DNA from: Muribaculaceae bacterium
GTDB lineage: Bacteria > Bacillota > Clostridia > Lachnospirales > Lachnospiraceae
Length of the DNA stretch: 64,000 nucleotides
Reading direction: 5' to 3'
Assembly (NCBI GenBank): GCA_023666425.1
Contig: JAMPCA010000005.1
Location: 53,602-117,601, forward strand
Made by a program: the position numbers and the translations under genes. This document shows, piece by piece, positions 27,169 to 37,202 of this stretch (position 1 is its first letter; every line of letters starts with the position of its first letter). The notes under the pieces were generated by a model. That model saw nothing but the letters and a program-made list of their open reading frames with translations. It was not told where the DNA came from and searched no databases.

Positions 27169-27675
27169 ATGCAGACAGCAACCTATGAGAAAATGACTCA
27201 GCCATTTCGCGACCAGCCGAAACTGGCTAAGTCAGTACATACGATAAACAAAATACTGACAGGGCTTGTGTTTCTTGCCTATCCCCTGCTTCTGGGATAC
27301 CTTCTCCGGGCGCGGGAGAGGACGCTGTATCTGTCCATCGTCGTGCCGCTGGACGGATTTATCATCGTGAGCTTTATGCGGCGCATCATCAACCGTCCAA
27401 GACCCTACGAGAAATTCGGGTTTTCTCCGGCGATTCCCAAAGATACGAAAGGCAGATCCTTCCCCAGCAGGCATGTATTCTCCGCCGCTGTGATTGCGGT
27501 GACCTTTCTGGTGCAGGGGGAGCCGGCGCTGGTGGGGGCTGGCGTCTTTCTTTTGCTCTGCGCCCTCATGCTTGGAGTCCTCCGGGTGCTCTCGGGCGTC
27601 CACTATATCAGTGATGTTCTGGGGGCTCTGGTGTGCGCCGGAATTGGCTGGGCGTCATATTGTATTTTGCTTTAA
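27169..27675 (+). CDS. PAP2-family membrane phosphatase
   Basis: A 168-aa integral membrane phosphatase of the phosphatidic acid/undecaprenyl-pyrophosphate phosphatase type. The three motifs are RRIINRPRP (KX6RP-like), FPSRHVFSA (PSGH variant with Arg for Gly) and RVLSGVHYISD (RX5HX3D), with His residues in place. Four or five hydrophobic helices are visible. It may dephosphorylate lipid carriers or phospholipids. It sits 8 nt after the lipoprotein gene. Its last 68 nt are antisense to the end of the AraC gene. Confidence 0.88.
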   Translation: MQTATYEKMTQPFRDQPKLAKSVHTINKILTGLVFLAYPLLLGYLLRARERTLYLSIVVPLDGFIIVSFMRRIINRPRPYEKFGFSPAIPKDTKGRSFPSRHVFSAAVIAVTFLVQGEPALVGAGVFLLLCALMLGVLRVLSGVHYISDVLGALVCAGIGWASYCILL

Positions 27676-28501
27676 AGGCTCGGTTAAAATAAGAGAGATT
27701 GTCAAAGCCGACCTCCGCCGCAATGTCCAGGATCGCGGAATCCGAGGCCGTCAGGAGGCGGGAGGCCATGGTCAGGCGGTAGTCCTTTAAGTATTCGATA
27801 AAGGAGGTGCCCATGGTATCCTTGAAGTAGCGCATAAAGTGGGAATCGGAAAAATCCACGGAGGCCGCCACGTCCGCAATGGCAATCTTGTTCATGTAGT
27901 TGTTTTCGATGTATTTAAGCACGACCTTCATCTTGTCTAAAGCCTTGCGGTTGGCGCTGGAATGGCTCAGATTCCGGCAGCGGTTGCTCAGGACAAAAAA
28001 GAACTGGAAGAGCTGGCTTTTGATGTAGAGCTCGTAGCCCTGCGGCTTCGTCTTACAGATTTCGTCGCAGGCGTCCACGGGAGCCGCCAGATCCTCGTAG
28101 TAGGGATACACCGGGGTAAAGAGCGTGGGAACCGTGATCTTCCCGGATATCAGCGGCTGCAGAAAATCCGTGCCGCAGCTGTCCGCCTGCCGGGGGAACA
28201 GCATACTGGGATGGAACATGATATTTTCGTATTCCATGGAATTCTCCCCGAGCTGTTCAATGGAGTGAAGCTGACCCGGAAGAATCAGAAGAATCGAGGG
28301 ACTCTTCACCGCATAGGGACGAAAGTCCACGGTCACAAGCCCGGTTCCCTTTTTGGCATAGACCAGCTCGATCTCCTCATGCCAGTGGAGGGGAACCCGG
28401 GGAAAATCCAGCGGAATGGAGCAAAGGTAGGTATTGTAGGGGAACACAATGTCCCCGTGCGTGACATTTTCCTGATAATTTTCGTATTCTAGGATATTCA
28501 T
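27608..28501 (-). CDS. AraC-family regulator with cupin sensor
   Basis: A 297-aa transcription factor. The N-terminal cupin (about 15-150, PLHWHEEIELVYAKKGTGLVTVD) typically binds a sugar. The C-terminal helix-turn-helix pair (about 190-290) includes IAIADVAASVDFSDSHFMRYFKD and ILDIAAEVGFDNLSYFNRAFKAKYNMTPSQFR. It is divergent from glycogen phosphorylase, with a 328-nt gap, so it could control that gene, though no operator is evident. Its last 22 codons overlap the end of the PAP2 gene on the other strand. Confidence 0.92.
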   Translation of the reverse strand: MNILEYENYQENVTHGDIVFPYNTYLCSIPLDFPRVPLHWHEEIELVYAKKGTGLVTVDFRPYAVKSPSILLILPGQLHSIEQLGENSMEYENIMFHPSMLFPRQADSCGTDFLQPLISGKITVPTLFTPVYPYYEDLAAPVDACDEICKTKPQGYELYIKSQLFQFFFVLSNRCRNLSHSSANRKALDKMKVVLKYIENNYMNKIAIADVAASVDFSDSHFMRYFKDTMGTSFIEYLKDYRLTMASRLLTASDSAILDIAAEVGFDNLSYFNRAFKAKYNMTPSQFRRTPEPPEHH

Positions 28502-28829
28502 AATAGTATTCTGCTAATTCCCTCTCCAAAAATATGTGCCGGCGCCAGTAAAGCCCTTATCCTAAAATGTATCATAAGCGCTCTGTATTTTCAAGATTTA
28601 TTCCTGCTGTTTTATGCGTGCCGGCCAGCATTTTTTACTTGTGGAAAACTGACAATTCAGAAGAGCCGAAATTGGTGATTTCGTATAGGCAGGGGAAAGA
28701 AAATGTAAAAAATGATAGGATTGTATTAGTTTGTGCGTGAATATGACAAGATTAAACAAAGCAGATGGAATATACTGGTGATTAGTAAATTGGTAACTCA
28801 TTAAGCGAATTCTTTGGGAGGGAATGACA

Positions 28830-31082
28830 ATGACATTAGCAAAGGCCGTATCAATGAAGTATAACAAGACCATTGAGAAGTGCAGCAACCAGGAGATTTA
28901 CTGTGCGCTTTTAGACATGGTCAAGGAGCTGGCGAAGGAGAAGGAGAGCAATGAGGGGAAAAAGAAGCTCTACTACATCTCCGCAGAGTTTCTGATTGGA
29001 AAGCTGCTCTCCAACAACCTGATCAATCTGGGGGTTTACGATGCAGTGAAGTCCGAGCTGGAGGCTTCCGGCAAGAGCATCGGGGATATCGAGGAGGTAG
29101 AGCTGGAGCCCTCTTTGGGAAACGGCGGACTGGGACGTCTGGCAGCCTGCTTTCTGGATTCCATTGCGACGCTTGGGCTCAACGGCGACGGCGTTGGCCT
29201 GAATTACCACTATGGACTGTTTAAGCAGGTATTTGAGAACCGTCTGCAGAAGGAGACTCCGAATCCGTGGATTACCGAGCAGAGCTGGCTGACAAAGACT
29301 GAGACAAGCTATCCGGTGCAGTTCGGCGGCTTTACCGTACAGTCCAGACTTTATGATATTGATGTGGTCGGCTACAACAACCGCACCACGAAGCTCCATC
29401 TCTTTGATATTGAGTCGGTCGATGAGAGCATGGTCGGAGACACCATCGACTTTAATAAAGAAGATATCGCGAAGAACCTGACGCTGTTTCTGTACCCGGA
29501 CGATTCGGACGACAAGGGCCGCCTGCTTCGCGTGTACCAGCAGTACTTCATGGTCAGCAATGCCGCGAGACTGATTCTTGACGAGGCGGAGGCAAAGGGC
29601 TCGAACCTGCATGACCTTGCGGATTACGCGGCGATCCAGATCAACGATACCCACCCGTCCATGGTGATCCCGGAGCTGATCCGTCTCCTGCAGGAGAGAG
29701 GAATCCTGATGGACGAGGCGATTCAGATTGTTTCAAAGGTTTGCGCCTACACGAACCACACCATTCTTGCGGAAGCGCTCGAGAAGTGGCCGATCCACTT
29801 TTTGGACAAGGCGGTTCCCCAGCTCATGCCGATCATTCGCGAGCTGGACAATCAGGTGCGCAGCAAAGTGAGCGACGAGACTACCTATATCATTAAGGAC
29901 GGTCTGGTGCATATGGCGCACATGGATATCCACTACGGCTACAGTGTAAACGGCGTGGCATATCTGCACACCGAGATTTTGAAGGATTCCGAGCTCAACA
30001 ACTTCTACAAGCTCTATCCGAAGAAGTTCAACAACAAGACCAACGGCATCACCTTCCGCCGCTGGCTCATGCTCTGCAACCCGGAGCTGTCCGCGATGAT
30101 CACCGGGCTGATTGGCGAGGGCTGGAAGAAAGACGCCAACGAGCTGGAGAAGCTGGGCAACTATGTGAACGACGATGCAGTGCTGGAAAAGCTGTTAGCG
30201 GTCAAGGAAGGCAGAAAGGCCGATTTGAAGCAGTACCTGAAGCATACGCAGGGCATGGAGCCTGATGAGCACGCCATCTACGATGTACAGGTAAAGCGCC
30301 TGCACGAGTACAAGAGACAGCAGATGAACGCGCTGTATGTGATCTACAAGTACTTTGAGATCAAGGAGGGCAAAAAGCCCAGGACGCCAATCAACGTATT
30401 TTTCGGCGCAAAGGCGGCTCCGGCATACACGATTGCGAAGGATATCATTCACCTGATCCTCTGCCTGCAGCAGATCATCAACAACGATCCGGAGGTGAGC
30501 CCGTACCTGAAAGTGTTCATGGTAGAGAACTACAACGTGACGCTGGCGGAGAAGCTGATTCCTGCCTGCGATATCTCCGAGCAGATTTCTCTCGCTTCCA
30601 AGGAGGCGTCCGGAACCAGCAACATGAAGTTCATGCTGAACGGAGCGGTGACGCTTGGAACCATGGACGGAGCGAACGTGGAGATTGCGGAGCTTGTGGG
30701 AGAGGATAACATCTTTACCTTCGGAGAGGACAGCCAGACAGTCATCGACCGCTACGCGAGAGGCGATTACAAGTCGAAGGATTACTACGATGAGAATGAG
30801 GCGCTGCAGAAGGCGGTGGACTTCATCGTGAGCGACACGGTAAAGGCTGTGGGCAACAGCGACAGCTTAGAGCGTCTGTACAACGAGCTTTTGAACAAGG
30901 ACTGGTTTATGACCTTCCCGGATTTCGACGCTTATGTAGAGGCGAGGGAAAAGACCTATGAGGCATACAGCGACCGCAAGGCGTGGGCGAAGAAGATGCT
31001 GGTGAACATCAGCAAGGCAGGATTCTTCTCATCTGACCGCACAATCGAACAGTATAATAAAGAAATCTGGAAATTGAGCTAG
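28830..31082 (+). CDS. glgP: Glycogen/maltodextrin phosphorylase
   Basis: A 750-aa pyridoxal-phosphate enzyme releasing glucose-1-phosphate from alpha-1,4-glucans. It has [27 protein letters not shown], the active-site region ITFRRWL, and the cofactor lysine in [15 protein letters not shown], followed by [12 protein letters not shown]. It is shorter than the roughly 815-aa E. coli enzyme, mainly at the N-terminus, as in many clostridial versions. GGGAGG is 8 nt from the ATG at 28830; the ATG at 28824 is too close. The 328-nt gap upstream (28502-28829) holds no gene. It likely works with pullulanase in alpha-glucan use. Confidence 0.96.
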   Translation: MTLAKAVSMKYNKTIEKCSNQEIYCALLDMVKELAKEKESNEGKKKLYYISAEFLIGKLLSNNLINLGVYDAVKSELEASGKSIGDIEEVELEPSLGNGGLGRLAACFLDSIATLGLNGDGVGLNYHYGLFKQVFENRLQKETPNPWITEQSWLTKTETSYPVQFGGFTVQSRLYDIDVVGYNNRTTKLHLFDIESVDESMVGDTIDFNKEDIAKNLTLFLYPDDSDDKGRLLRVYQQYFMVSNAARLILDEAEAKGSNLHDLADYAAIQINDTHPSMVIPELIRLLQERGILMDEAIQIVSKVCAYTNHTILAEALEKWPIHFLDKAVPQLMPIIRELDNQVRSKVSDETTYIIKDGLVHMAHMDIHYGYSVNGVAYLHTEILKDSELNNFYKLYPKKFNNKTNGITFRRWLMLCNPELSAMITGLIGEGWKKDANELEKLGNYVNDDAVLEKLLAVKEGRKADLKQYLKHTQGMEPDEHAIYDVQVKRLHEYKRQQMNALYVIYKYFEIKEGKKPRTPINVFFGAKAAPAYTIAKDIIHLILCLQQIINNDPEVSPYLKVFMVENYNVTLAEKLIPACDISEQISLASKEASGTSNMKFMLNGAVTLGTMDGANVEIAELVGEDNIFTFGEDSQTVIDRYARGDYKSKDYYDENEALQKAVDFIVSDTVKAVGNSDSLERLYNELLNKDWFMTFPDFDAYVEAREKTYEAYSDRKAWAKKMLVNISKAGFFSSDRTIEQYNKEIWKLS

Positions 31083-31092
31083 AATTAGGAAT

Positions 31093-31122
31093 AATGCCCT
31101 ATTCCCAAAGGAATGGGGCATT
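31093..31122 (+). terminator. Hairpin after glgP
   Basis: AATGCCCTATTCC and GGAATGGGGCATT form a 13-bp stem with one G-U pair around CAAA. No long T tract follows, so it may be a weak terminator or an mRNA end-protecting structure. Confidence 0.6.
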
Positions 31123-31161
31123 GATATACTGAGTATACACATTTTAAGGAGGAATTTAGTT

Positions 31162-31518
31162 ATGTCTGATATGAACAACTACGGTACCAATGACCAGCAG
31201 AATTACGGCACGCAGGGCGGGGATTACAGCCAGCAGAACTACGGCTATACCGGAGCCCCGATGCAGGAGGAGAAAAAGGGCTTGTCCATCGCGTCCCTTG
31301 TTTTGGGAATTTGCGGTATTCTTGCATGGTGCATACCGCTGATCGGCTATCCGGTTACGATTGCGGGCATTATCTGTGGCGCGCTTGGCATGAAGAAGGG
31401 GGGGAGAGGCATGGCGATTGCCGGCCTGATTCTTTCTATCATTACCCTGATTCTTACCATTATCAACTCCGTTGCTGGTGCGATGCTTGCTGTGAATGGC
31501 CTGAATGGCCTGACCTAA
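31162..31518 (+). CDS. DUF4190-like small membrane protein
   Basis: A 118-aa protein. The first 38 residues are polar and rich in Asn, Gln, Gly and Tyr (repeats of QQNYG). Two hydrophobic helices follow (LSIASLVLGICGILAWCIPLIG and MAIAGLILSIITLILTIINSV) with a small Gly-rich turn between, the layout of DUF4190 proteins. AAGGAGG precedes the ATG. Function unknown. The lipoprotein gene starts about 90 nt downstream on the same strand. Confidence 0.8.
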   Translation: MSDMNNYGTNDQQNYGTQGGDYSQQNYGYTGAPMQEEKKGLSIASLVLGICGILAWCIPLIGYPVTIAGIICGALGMKKGGRGMAIAGLILSIITLILTIINSVAGAMLAVNGLNGLT

Positions 31519-31607
31519 CAGGAGCGGCATGGGCTGTCTGTCCGTCGGTGAGACGAACAGGCGGCCTTATTCATATTATGGGAAAGACCTACTTGCAGGT
31601 GAATGCG

Positions 31608-32585
31608 ATGAGAGCAGAATGTGACAACCGAAGAAAAAAATCTGTGCGGCTGACGGCGCTGCTTTTTGCGGCGCTGCTGGTACTGGCCGCCTGCGGGAAG
31701 ACGGACGATACCGAGATGGATGCTTACCGGCAGTATGGCATCAACTGTCTGGAGGGCGGCAAATATCCCGAGGCCGTCGAGGCGTTTCAGAATGCCCTAA
31801 ACCAGTCGAAGGGGCGTGTGGGGGAGAAGGAGCTGGATATCTGCTTCTATAAGGCAAGAGCCCAGTATCTCGGCGGGGATGCGGACGCAGCGATGGAGAC
31901 TTACAATGCCGTGATTGAATACAACGGCGATGCGCGGGCATACTATCTGCGCGGCAGTCTGTATTTTGACCTGGGGGATTCCGCGAAGGCGCTGGCGGAT
32001 TACAAGACCGCCATAGAGGAGGCGCAGAACAATTATGAGCTATACATAGGAATCTATGCCAAAATGAGCGAGAACGGGCTGGCGGCGGACGGGCAGCAGT
32101 ATCTGAATCAGGCGATGGAGATTAAGGGTGAAAAGGCGAAGGACTGTCTCTACAAGGGCAGGATCAGCTATCTTTTGGAGGATTACGATGGCGCCGTCAC
32201 CTACCTGAAGAAGGCGATGGAGGGCGGGGAGCCCCTTGCCGCCTACTATCTCGGGCAGACCTGTGAGGCGATGGGGGATTCCGCCGGTGCCCAAACCTAT
32301 ATTCAGCAGTATTTAGACAGCGGCGTGGCCACCTCCTACGACCTCTATGAGCTTGGCACACAGGAGCAGGCAAATGGGAACTATGCGCAGGCTCTCGTGT
32401 ACTTTAACGCGGGACTTCAGATGGAGGAGGTTCCCAATAAGCAGAATCTTATGAAAAGCGCGATCGCGGCTTACGAGTACAGCGGGGATTTTGCTTCCGC
32501 CAAAAAGCTATTGGCGGATTATATAAAGCAGTACCCCTCGGACGAGGCGGCGCAGAAAGAGAGCACCTTTTTAGGGACACGGTAG
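31608..32585 (+). CDS. TPR-repeat lipoprotein
   Basis: A 325-aa surface lipoprotein. The signal peptide has the lipobox LAAC, with the Cys at about residue 29. The body consists of about seven tetratricopeptide repeats (for example YRQYGINCLEGGKYPEAVEAFQ, AYYLRGSLYFDLGDSAKALADY and AYYLGQTCEAMGDSAGAQTYI), so it likely scaffolds protein contacts outside the membrane. AGGTGA lies before the ATG at 31608; the frame is open upstream but without a ribosome site. It ends just before hflX, so the pair is probably one operon. Confidence 0.85.
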   Translation: MRAECDNRRKKSVRLTALLFAALLVLAACGKTDDTEMDAYRQYGINCLEGGKYPEAVEAFQNALNQSKGRVGEKELDICFYKARAQYLGGDADAAMETYNAVIEYNGDARAYYLRGSLYFDLGDSAKALADYKTAIEEAQNNYELYIGIYAKMSENGLAADGQQYLNQAMEIKGEKAKDCLYKGRISYLLEDYDGAVTYLKKAMEGGEPLAAYYLGQTCEAMGDSAGAQTYIQQYLDSGVATSYDLYELGTQEQANGNYAQALVYFNAGLQMEEVPNKQNLMKSAIAAYEYSGDFASAKKLLADYIKQYPSDEAAQKESTFLGTR

Positions 32586-32620
32586 GATGCGTGTCTCCTG
32601 AGGTGGGAGAGGGAGAGGAT

Positions 32621-33871
32621 ATGGCAGAGGCGATAGAGCTTGAAAAGGAGCTGGAGCGGGTGATCCTGGTCGGCATCAGCGGGGACAGCGCAAGCGACAG
32701 AGAGACAGAGGAGTCCTTAGAGGAGCTGGCAGAGCTTGTGCGCACCGCAGGCGCTGTGGCGGTCGGGACGCTGGTACAGCGGAGGGAGAAGATTCACCCC
32801 GGCACCTATGTGGGAACCGGAAAGGTGGAGGAGCTGGCCGGGCTTATTGCCGCGTCAAATGCCAGCGGAATTGTCTGTGACGATGAATTATCTCCTGCAC
32901 AGATAAAGAATCTTGAAAATATTCTTGCAACCAAAATCATGGACCGCACCATGGTCATACTGGATATCTTTGCCTCCCGTGCATCGACCAGTGAAGGAAA
33001 GCTGCAGGTGGAGCTGGCGCAGCTTAAGTACCGCCTGACAAGGCTTACCGGTCTTGGCAGATCCATGTCGAGGCTTGGCGGCGGAATCGGCACCAGGGGG
33101 CCGGGCGAGAAGAAGCTGGAGACAGACCGCCGTCTGATCAAAGACCGCATCGCATGGCTGAACCGCGAGCTGAAAGAGGTCGTCCGGCATCGGGAGATTA
33201 CAAGGGCGAAGCGGGAGAAAAATCATGTGCCCGTGGCGGCGATCGTGGGCTATACCAATGCGGGGAAGTCCACCCTGTTAAACCATCTGACGGACGCGGC
33301 GGTTCTGGAGGAGGATAAGCTTTTTGCCACGCTGGATCCGACCACCCGGGAGCTTGCGCTCCCCGGCAGCCAGCAGATTCTTCTGACGGACACCGTTGGC
33401 TTCATACGAAAGCTCCCCCACCACCTGATAGAGGCGTTCCGGAGCACGCTGGAGGAGGCGAAATACGCCGACTATATCCTGCATGTCGTGGATGCATCCA
33501 GTCCGCAGCGGGAGAAGCAGATGCACATCGTCTACGATACCCTGGACAGGCTCGGCGTCAGGGACAAGAAAATCGTGACACTGTTCAACAAGCAGGATCT
33601 GCGCACGGATAACGAGCCCCTGCAGGATCACCGGGCGGATCATATTCTGTCCATTTCTGCAACAAAAAATGAGGGCCTCGAAGAAGTGAAAGCCCTCTTG
33701 TCCGATCTCCTGCGGGAGAATAAAATCTATGTGGAGCGCACGATCCCCTATGACCAGGCGGGAATCCTGCAGGCAGTCCGCAAGTCCGGGGAACTCATCT
33801 CTGAGGAGTATGTCCCCGAGGGAATTGCGGTAAAAGCCTATGTGCCCATGGAGCTGTACGGAAGAATGTGA
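32621..33871 (+). CDS. hflX: Ribosome-associated GTPase HflX
   Basis: A 416-aa GTPase that splits stalled ribosomes after stress. The N-terminal HflX domain (GTYVGTGKVEELAGLI and ELSPAQIKNLE) and the Gly-rich linker GGGIGTRGPGEKKLETDRR precede the G domain: G1 GYTNAGKSTL, G3 DTVGFI, G4 NKQD and G5 SATK. The ATG at 32621 follows GAGAGG; a GTG at 32591 is less likely. Its last codons form half of an inverted repeat shared with typA. Confidence 0.94.
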   Translation: MAEAIELEKELERVILVGISGDSASDRETEESLEELAELVRTAGAVAVGTLVQRREKIHPGTYVGTGKVEELAGLIAASNASGIVCDDELSPAQIKNLENILATKIMDRTMVILDIFASRASTSEGKLQVELAQLKYRLTRLTGLGRSMSRLGGGIGTRGPGEKKLETDRRLIKDRIAWLNRELKEVVRHREITRAKREKNHVPVAAIVGYTNAGKSTLLNHLTDAAVLEEDKLFATLDPTTRELALPGSQQILLTDTVGFIRKLPHHLIEAFRSTLEEAKYADYILHVVDASSPQREKQMHIVYDTLDRLGVRDKKIVTLFNKQDLRTDNEPLQDHRADHILSISATKNEGLEEVKALLSDLLRENKIYVERTIPYDQAGILQAVRKSGELISEEYVPEGIAVKAYVPMELYGRM

Positions 33872-33887
33872 TTATTTCACATTCTTC
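33861..33887. terminator. Bidirectional hairpin spanning the hflX and typA stop codons
   Basis: GAAGAATGTGA (33861-33871) and TCACATTCTTC (33877-33887) form a perfect 11-bp inverted repeat around TTATT. The left arm is the final three codons and the stop of hflX; the right arm encodes the last codons of typA on the other strand. The hflX stop ends at 33871 and the typA stop begins at 33872. Confidence 0.75.
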
Positions 33888-35713
33888 TTTGCTATCGCGG
33901 CTCTTTTTCTGAGAGTCGGATCCAGAATCCGCTTGCGGATTCTTAAGTTTTCCGGCGTCACCTCCAAAAGCTCGTCCGTGTCGATAAAATCCAGCGCCTG
34001 CTCCAGGCTGAGAATCTTCGGGGGCACCAGCGTCAGCGCCTCATCTGCCGAGGAGGAGCGGGTGTTGGTCAGATGCTTTTTCTTGCACACGTTCAGTTCA
34101 ATATCCTCTGCTTTGGCGCACTGTCCGATTACCATGCCGGAGTAGACTTTCTCACCCGGTCCGATAAACAGGGTGCCCCTGTCCTGCGCGGAGAACAGTC
34201 CGTAGGTCACAGATTCCCCGGATTCAAAGGCGATCAGGGAGCCGGTGGCGCGGTAGGCAATCTCCCCCCGGTAAGGCTCGTATCCGTCAAAAATCGTGTT
34301 GATGATGCCGTTTCCCTTCGTATCCGTCAAAAACTCTCCCCGGTAACCGATCAGACCCCGGGAGGGAATCTTAAACTCCAGACGCGTGTAGCCTCCGGCG
34401 ATGGAGCCCATATTTAAAAGCTCTCCCCTGCGCTGCTGCAGCTTGGAAATCACCGCTCCGGTGAACTCGTCCGGCACATCGACATAGGCCATTTCCATCG
34501 GCTCCAGGCGTCTGCCGTCCGCGTCCTCATGGTAGAGCACCTCCGCCTTGCTCACCGCGAATTCATAGCCCTCCCGGCGCATATTCTCGATGAGTACAGA
34601 CAGATGCAGCTCCCCGCGGCCGGAGACTTTTAAGGAGTCGGGACTGTCCGTCTCCTCCACCCGCAGGGACACGTCAGTGTTCAGCTCCCGGAACAGACGG
34701 TCGCGAATGTGGCGGCTGGTCACATATTTGCCCTCCTGCCCTGCCAGCGGGCTGTCGTTCACGATAAAGTTCATCGAGATCGTGGGCTCGGATATCTTCT
34801 GGAAGGGGATCGCCTCCGGCGCTTCCGGCGCGCAGATGGTATCCCCGATGTGTATGTCGGCAATGCCGGAGACTGCGACGATAGAGCCGATCTTTGCCTC
34901 GGCCACATCGGTCTTGCCGAGCCCCTCGAACTCATAGAGCTTGCTGATTTTGACCTTTTCCAGCTTGTCCGGGTCATGGTGGTTCACCACCACCGCATCC
35001 TGGTTCACCCGGAGACAGCCGTTGTCCACCTTGCCGATGCCGATGCGGCCTACATACTCGTTGTAGTCGATGGTGCTGATCAGCACCTGCGTGTTGGCAT
35101 CGGGATCTCCCGTGGGAGCCGGGATATAGTCAATAATAGTCTCGAAGAGCGGCGTCATATCCTTTTTTTCATCGTCAAGCTCCAGCATGGCGTAGCCGTC
35201 CCGGGCGGAAGCATAGACGAAGGGGCAGTCGAGCTGCTCGTCGGAAGCGTCCAGATCCATGAAGAGCTCCAGCACCTCGTCGATCACCTCGGCAGGTCTG
35301 GCCTCGGGGCGGTCAATCTTGTTGATGCAGACAATGACGGGAAGCTCTAAGGCAAGCGCCTTCATCAGCACGAACTTGGTCTGGGGCATGGTACCCTCAA
35401 AGGCGTCCACCACCAGCACCACGCCGTTGACCATTTTGAGCACCCGCTCCACCTCGCCGCCGAAGTCGGCGTGTCCCGGCGTGTCAATGATATTGATCTT
35501 CACATCTTTATAGAAAATCGCCGTATTTTTCGACAAAATCGTGATCCCGCGCTCTCTCTCGATGTCGCCCGAGTCCATGACGCGCTCCTGAATCTCCTGA
35601 TTTTCGCGGAAAACGCCGCTCTGCTTGAGCAGCTCGTCCACCAGCGTGGTCTTGCCGTGGTCTACATGGGCTATGATTGCAATATTGCGAATATCTTCTC
35701 TTTTTTGTAACAT
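33872..35713 (-). CDS. typA: Translational GTPase TypA/BipA
   Basis: A 613-aa ribosome-binding GTPase involved in ribosome assembly and stress adaptation. It has G1 [10 protein letters not shown], the switch RGITI, G3 [14 protein letters not shown] and G4 [10 protein letters not shown], followed by EF-G-like domains and the BipA-specific C-terminus. GGAAGG lies 7 nt before the ATG. Convergent with hflX with no intergenic base. Confidence 0.96.
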   Translation of the reverse strand: MLQKREDIRNIAIIAHVDHGKTTLVDELLKQSGVFRENQEIQERVMDSGDIERERGITILSKNTAIFYKDVKINIIDTPGHADFGGEVERVLKMVNGVVLVVDAFEGTMPQTKFVLMKALALELPVIVCINKIDRPEARPAEVIDEVLELFMDLDASDEQLDCPFVYASARDGYAMLELDDEKKDMTPLFETIIDYIPAPTGDPDANTQVLISTIDYNEYVGRIGIGKVDNGCLRVNQDAVVVNHHDPDKLEKVKISKLYEFEGLGKTDVAEAKIGSIVAVSGIADIHIGDTICAPEAPEAIPFQKISEPTISMNFIVNDSPLAGQEGKYVTSRHIRDRLFRELNTDVSLRVEETDSPDSLKVSGRGELHLSVLIENMRREGYEFAVSKAEVLYHEDADGRRLEPMEMAYVDVPDEFTGAVISKLQQRRGELLNMGSIAGGYTRLEFKIPSRGLIGYRGEFLTDTKGNGIINTIFDGYEPYRGEIAYRATGSLIAFESGESVTYGLFSAQDRGTLFIGPGEKVYSGMVIGQCAKAEDIELNVCKKKHLTNTRSSSADEALTLVPPKILSLEQALDFIDTDELLEVTPENLRIRKRILDPTLRKRAAIAKKNVK

Positions 35714-35928
35714 ATGCTTGCCTTCCTTATCAAAATATCGTTTAATTAAACTATACCATTATCTGCTCCATTTTATCACAAAAAATCATTTGCGCAAGAT
35801 TTTTTCAAGGTTTTGAGATTTTGTATATTTTTCGATTTCCTTATCGACACACTTTGATGATTTTTAACAGCCGGATATGGTAAAACCATTTTTGCTAAAT
35901 ATTTCCACAAAAGGAAGGGAGACAATTC

Positions 35929-36555
35929 ATGGGAGATAAAATGTTTGAAAACAATCAGGTAACGATCATTGGGGAGATTGTGTCGGAATTTTCCTACAGT
36001 CACGAGGTTTACGGCGAGGGCTTCTACATGGTGGAGGTGTCTGTCAACCGCCTGTCAAATTTTGTTGACTATATTCCGGTCATGGTCTCGGAGCGGCTGG
36101 TAGACGTGGGAGAGAACTACAGCGGACAGTATGTGTACATCACCGGACAGTTCCGCTCCTTCAACCGGCACGAGGAACGTAAGAACCGGCTGGTGCTGTC
36201 CGTGTTCGCGAGGGAGTTTGAGGTCGTGGATGAGCTGGAGGGCGAAAACGCGAGCAATCAGATTTTCTTAGACGGTTACATATGCAAGGAATCCGTTTAC
36301 CGGAAGACCCCTCTGGGAAGGGAGATTGCAGACCTCCTTGTGGCGGTGAACCGCTCTTACGGGAAATCCGATTACATTCCCTGCATCTGCTGGGGAAGGA
36401 ACGCAAGGTTCGCGGCGGGCTTTGCCGTGGGAAGCCATGTGCAGATCTGGGGAAGGATCCAGAGCCGCGAGTATGTCAAGAAACTCAGCGAGACGGAGGT
36501 GGAACAGCGGATAGCCTACGAGGTATCTGTCAGTAAGATTGAGTTTTTGGAGTAA
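35929..36555 (+). CDS. Single-stranded DNA-binding protein with two OB folds
   Basis: A 208-aa protein containing two SSB-like OB folds in tandem: residues about 8-100 (NQVTIIGEIVSEFSYSH to FEVVDE) and 108-206 (NQIFLDGYICKESVYRKTPLGREIADLLVAVNR, then DYIPCICWGRNA). The second is closer to ordinary SSB. The acidic C-terminal tail that recruits replication proteins in canonical SSB is absent. AAGGGAGA precedes the ATG. It is probably an accessory SSB and not the main replication protein. The 215-nt gap to typA holds no gene. Confidence 0.88.
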   Translation: MGDKMFENNQVTIIGEIVSEFSYSHEVYGEGFYMVEVSVNRLSNFVDYIPVMVSERLVDVGENYSGQYVYITGQFRSFNRHEERKNRLVLSVFAREFEVVDELEGENASNQIFLDGYICKESVYRKTPLGREIADLLVAVNRSYGKSDYIPCICWGRNARFAAGFAVGSHVQIWGRIQSREYVKKLSETEVEQRIAYEVSVSKIEFLE

Positions 36556-36672
36556 AATTGGGGGGCTTGATTATTTTTTCCCATTGTGGTATCGTACTAT
36601 ATGCCATTTTGCGTAATTTCTATAACTGTAGTCCAGAAAGGCACATGTTTGCGGACAGATGGAGGAAGAGAT

Positions 36673-37158
36673 ATGGACAAGGGCGTTGTACAGATCTACT
36701 ATGGCGATGGGCATGGGAAGTCCACAGCAGCTATGGGAAATGCGATTCACGCGGCCAGCGCAGGCAAAAGCGTGATAGTCATTGAATTTTTGAAGGGGAA
36801 ACGGGAGGAGGAATTCGCATTTTTGAACCGTCTGGAGCCGGAGATTAAGTTTTTCCGCTTTGCCAGGTCGGACGCCAGCTTCGAGGAGCTGTCCGGGGAG
36901 CAGAAGAGGGAGGAGATGATGAACCTCCGCAACGGCTTCAATTACGGGAAGAAGGTCATTACCACGGGAGCCTGCGATATGGTCGTCCTGGATGAGATAC
37001 TGGGAGCAGTCGATGAGCAGGTGATCTCGGCGGGTGAGCTGGAGGAGCTTTTAGCCGCCAGACCCGAGGACATGACCGTGATCTGCACCGGGCGGGTTCT
37101 GCACCGGGATATCCGGCGGTTTGCAGATGAGATATACAATATTGCGCCGGAAAAATAG
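36673..37158 (+). CDS. Cob(I)yrinic acid a,c-diamide adenosyltransferase (CobO/CobA type)
   Basis: A 161-aa P-loop protein of the corrinoid adenosyltransferase family, which attaches the 5'-deoxyadenosyl group to cobalamin precursors. The N-terminal IYYGDGHGKSTAAMG is the family P-loop; GACDMVVLDEILGAVD corresponds to the Walker B region; VICTGRVLHRDIRRFAD is the C-terminal signature. GGAGGAAGAG precedes the ATG at 36673; an open stretch upstream to 36586 lacks a ribosome site. No other cobalamin gene or cobalamin riboswitch is nearby. Confidence 0.88.
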   Translation: MDKGVVQIYYGDGHGKSTAAMGNAIHAASAGKSVIVIEFLKGKREEEFAFLNRLEPEIKFFRFARSDASFEELSGEQKREEMMNLRNGFNYGKKVITTGACDMVVLDEILGAVDEQVISAGELEELLAARPEDMTVICTGRVLHRDIRRFADEIYNIAPEK

Positions 37159-37202
37159 CAGTCGCAGATTGACTTATTGCTTTTGAGGTGCTATGATAAC
37201 AG

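Noticed and set aside
31311..31607. Upstream extension of the TPR lipoprotein frame
   Set aside because: It overlaps the DUF4190-like gene in another frame and would bury the lipoprotein signal peptide.
36586..36672. Cobalamin riboswitch before the adenosyltransferase gene
   Set aside because: No B12-box-like conserved segment is visible and the upstream gap is too short.
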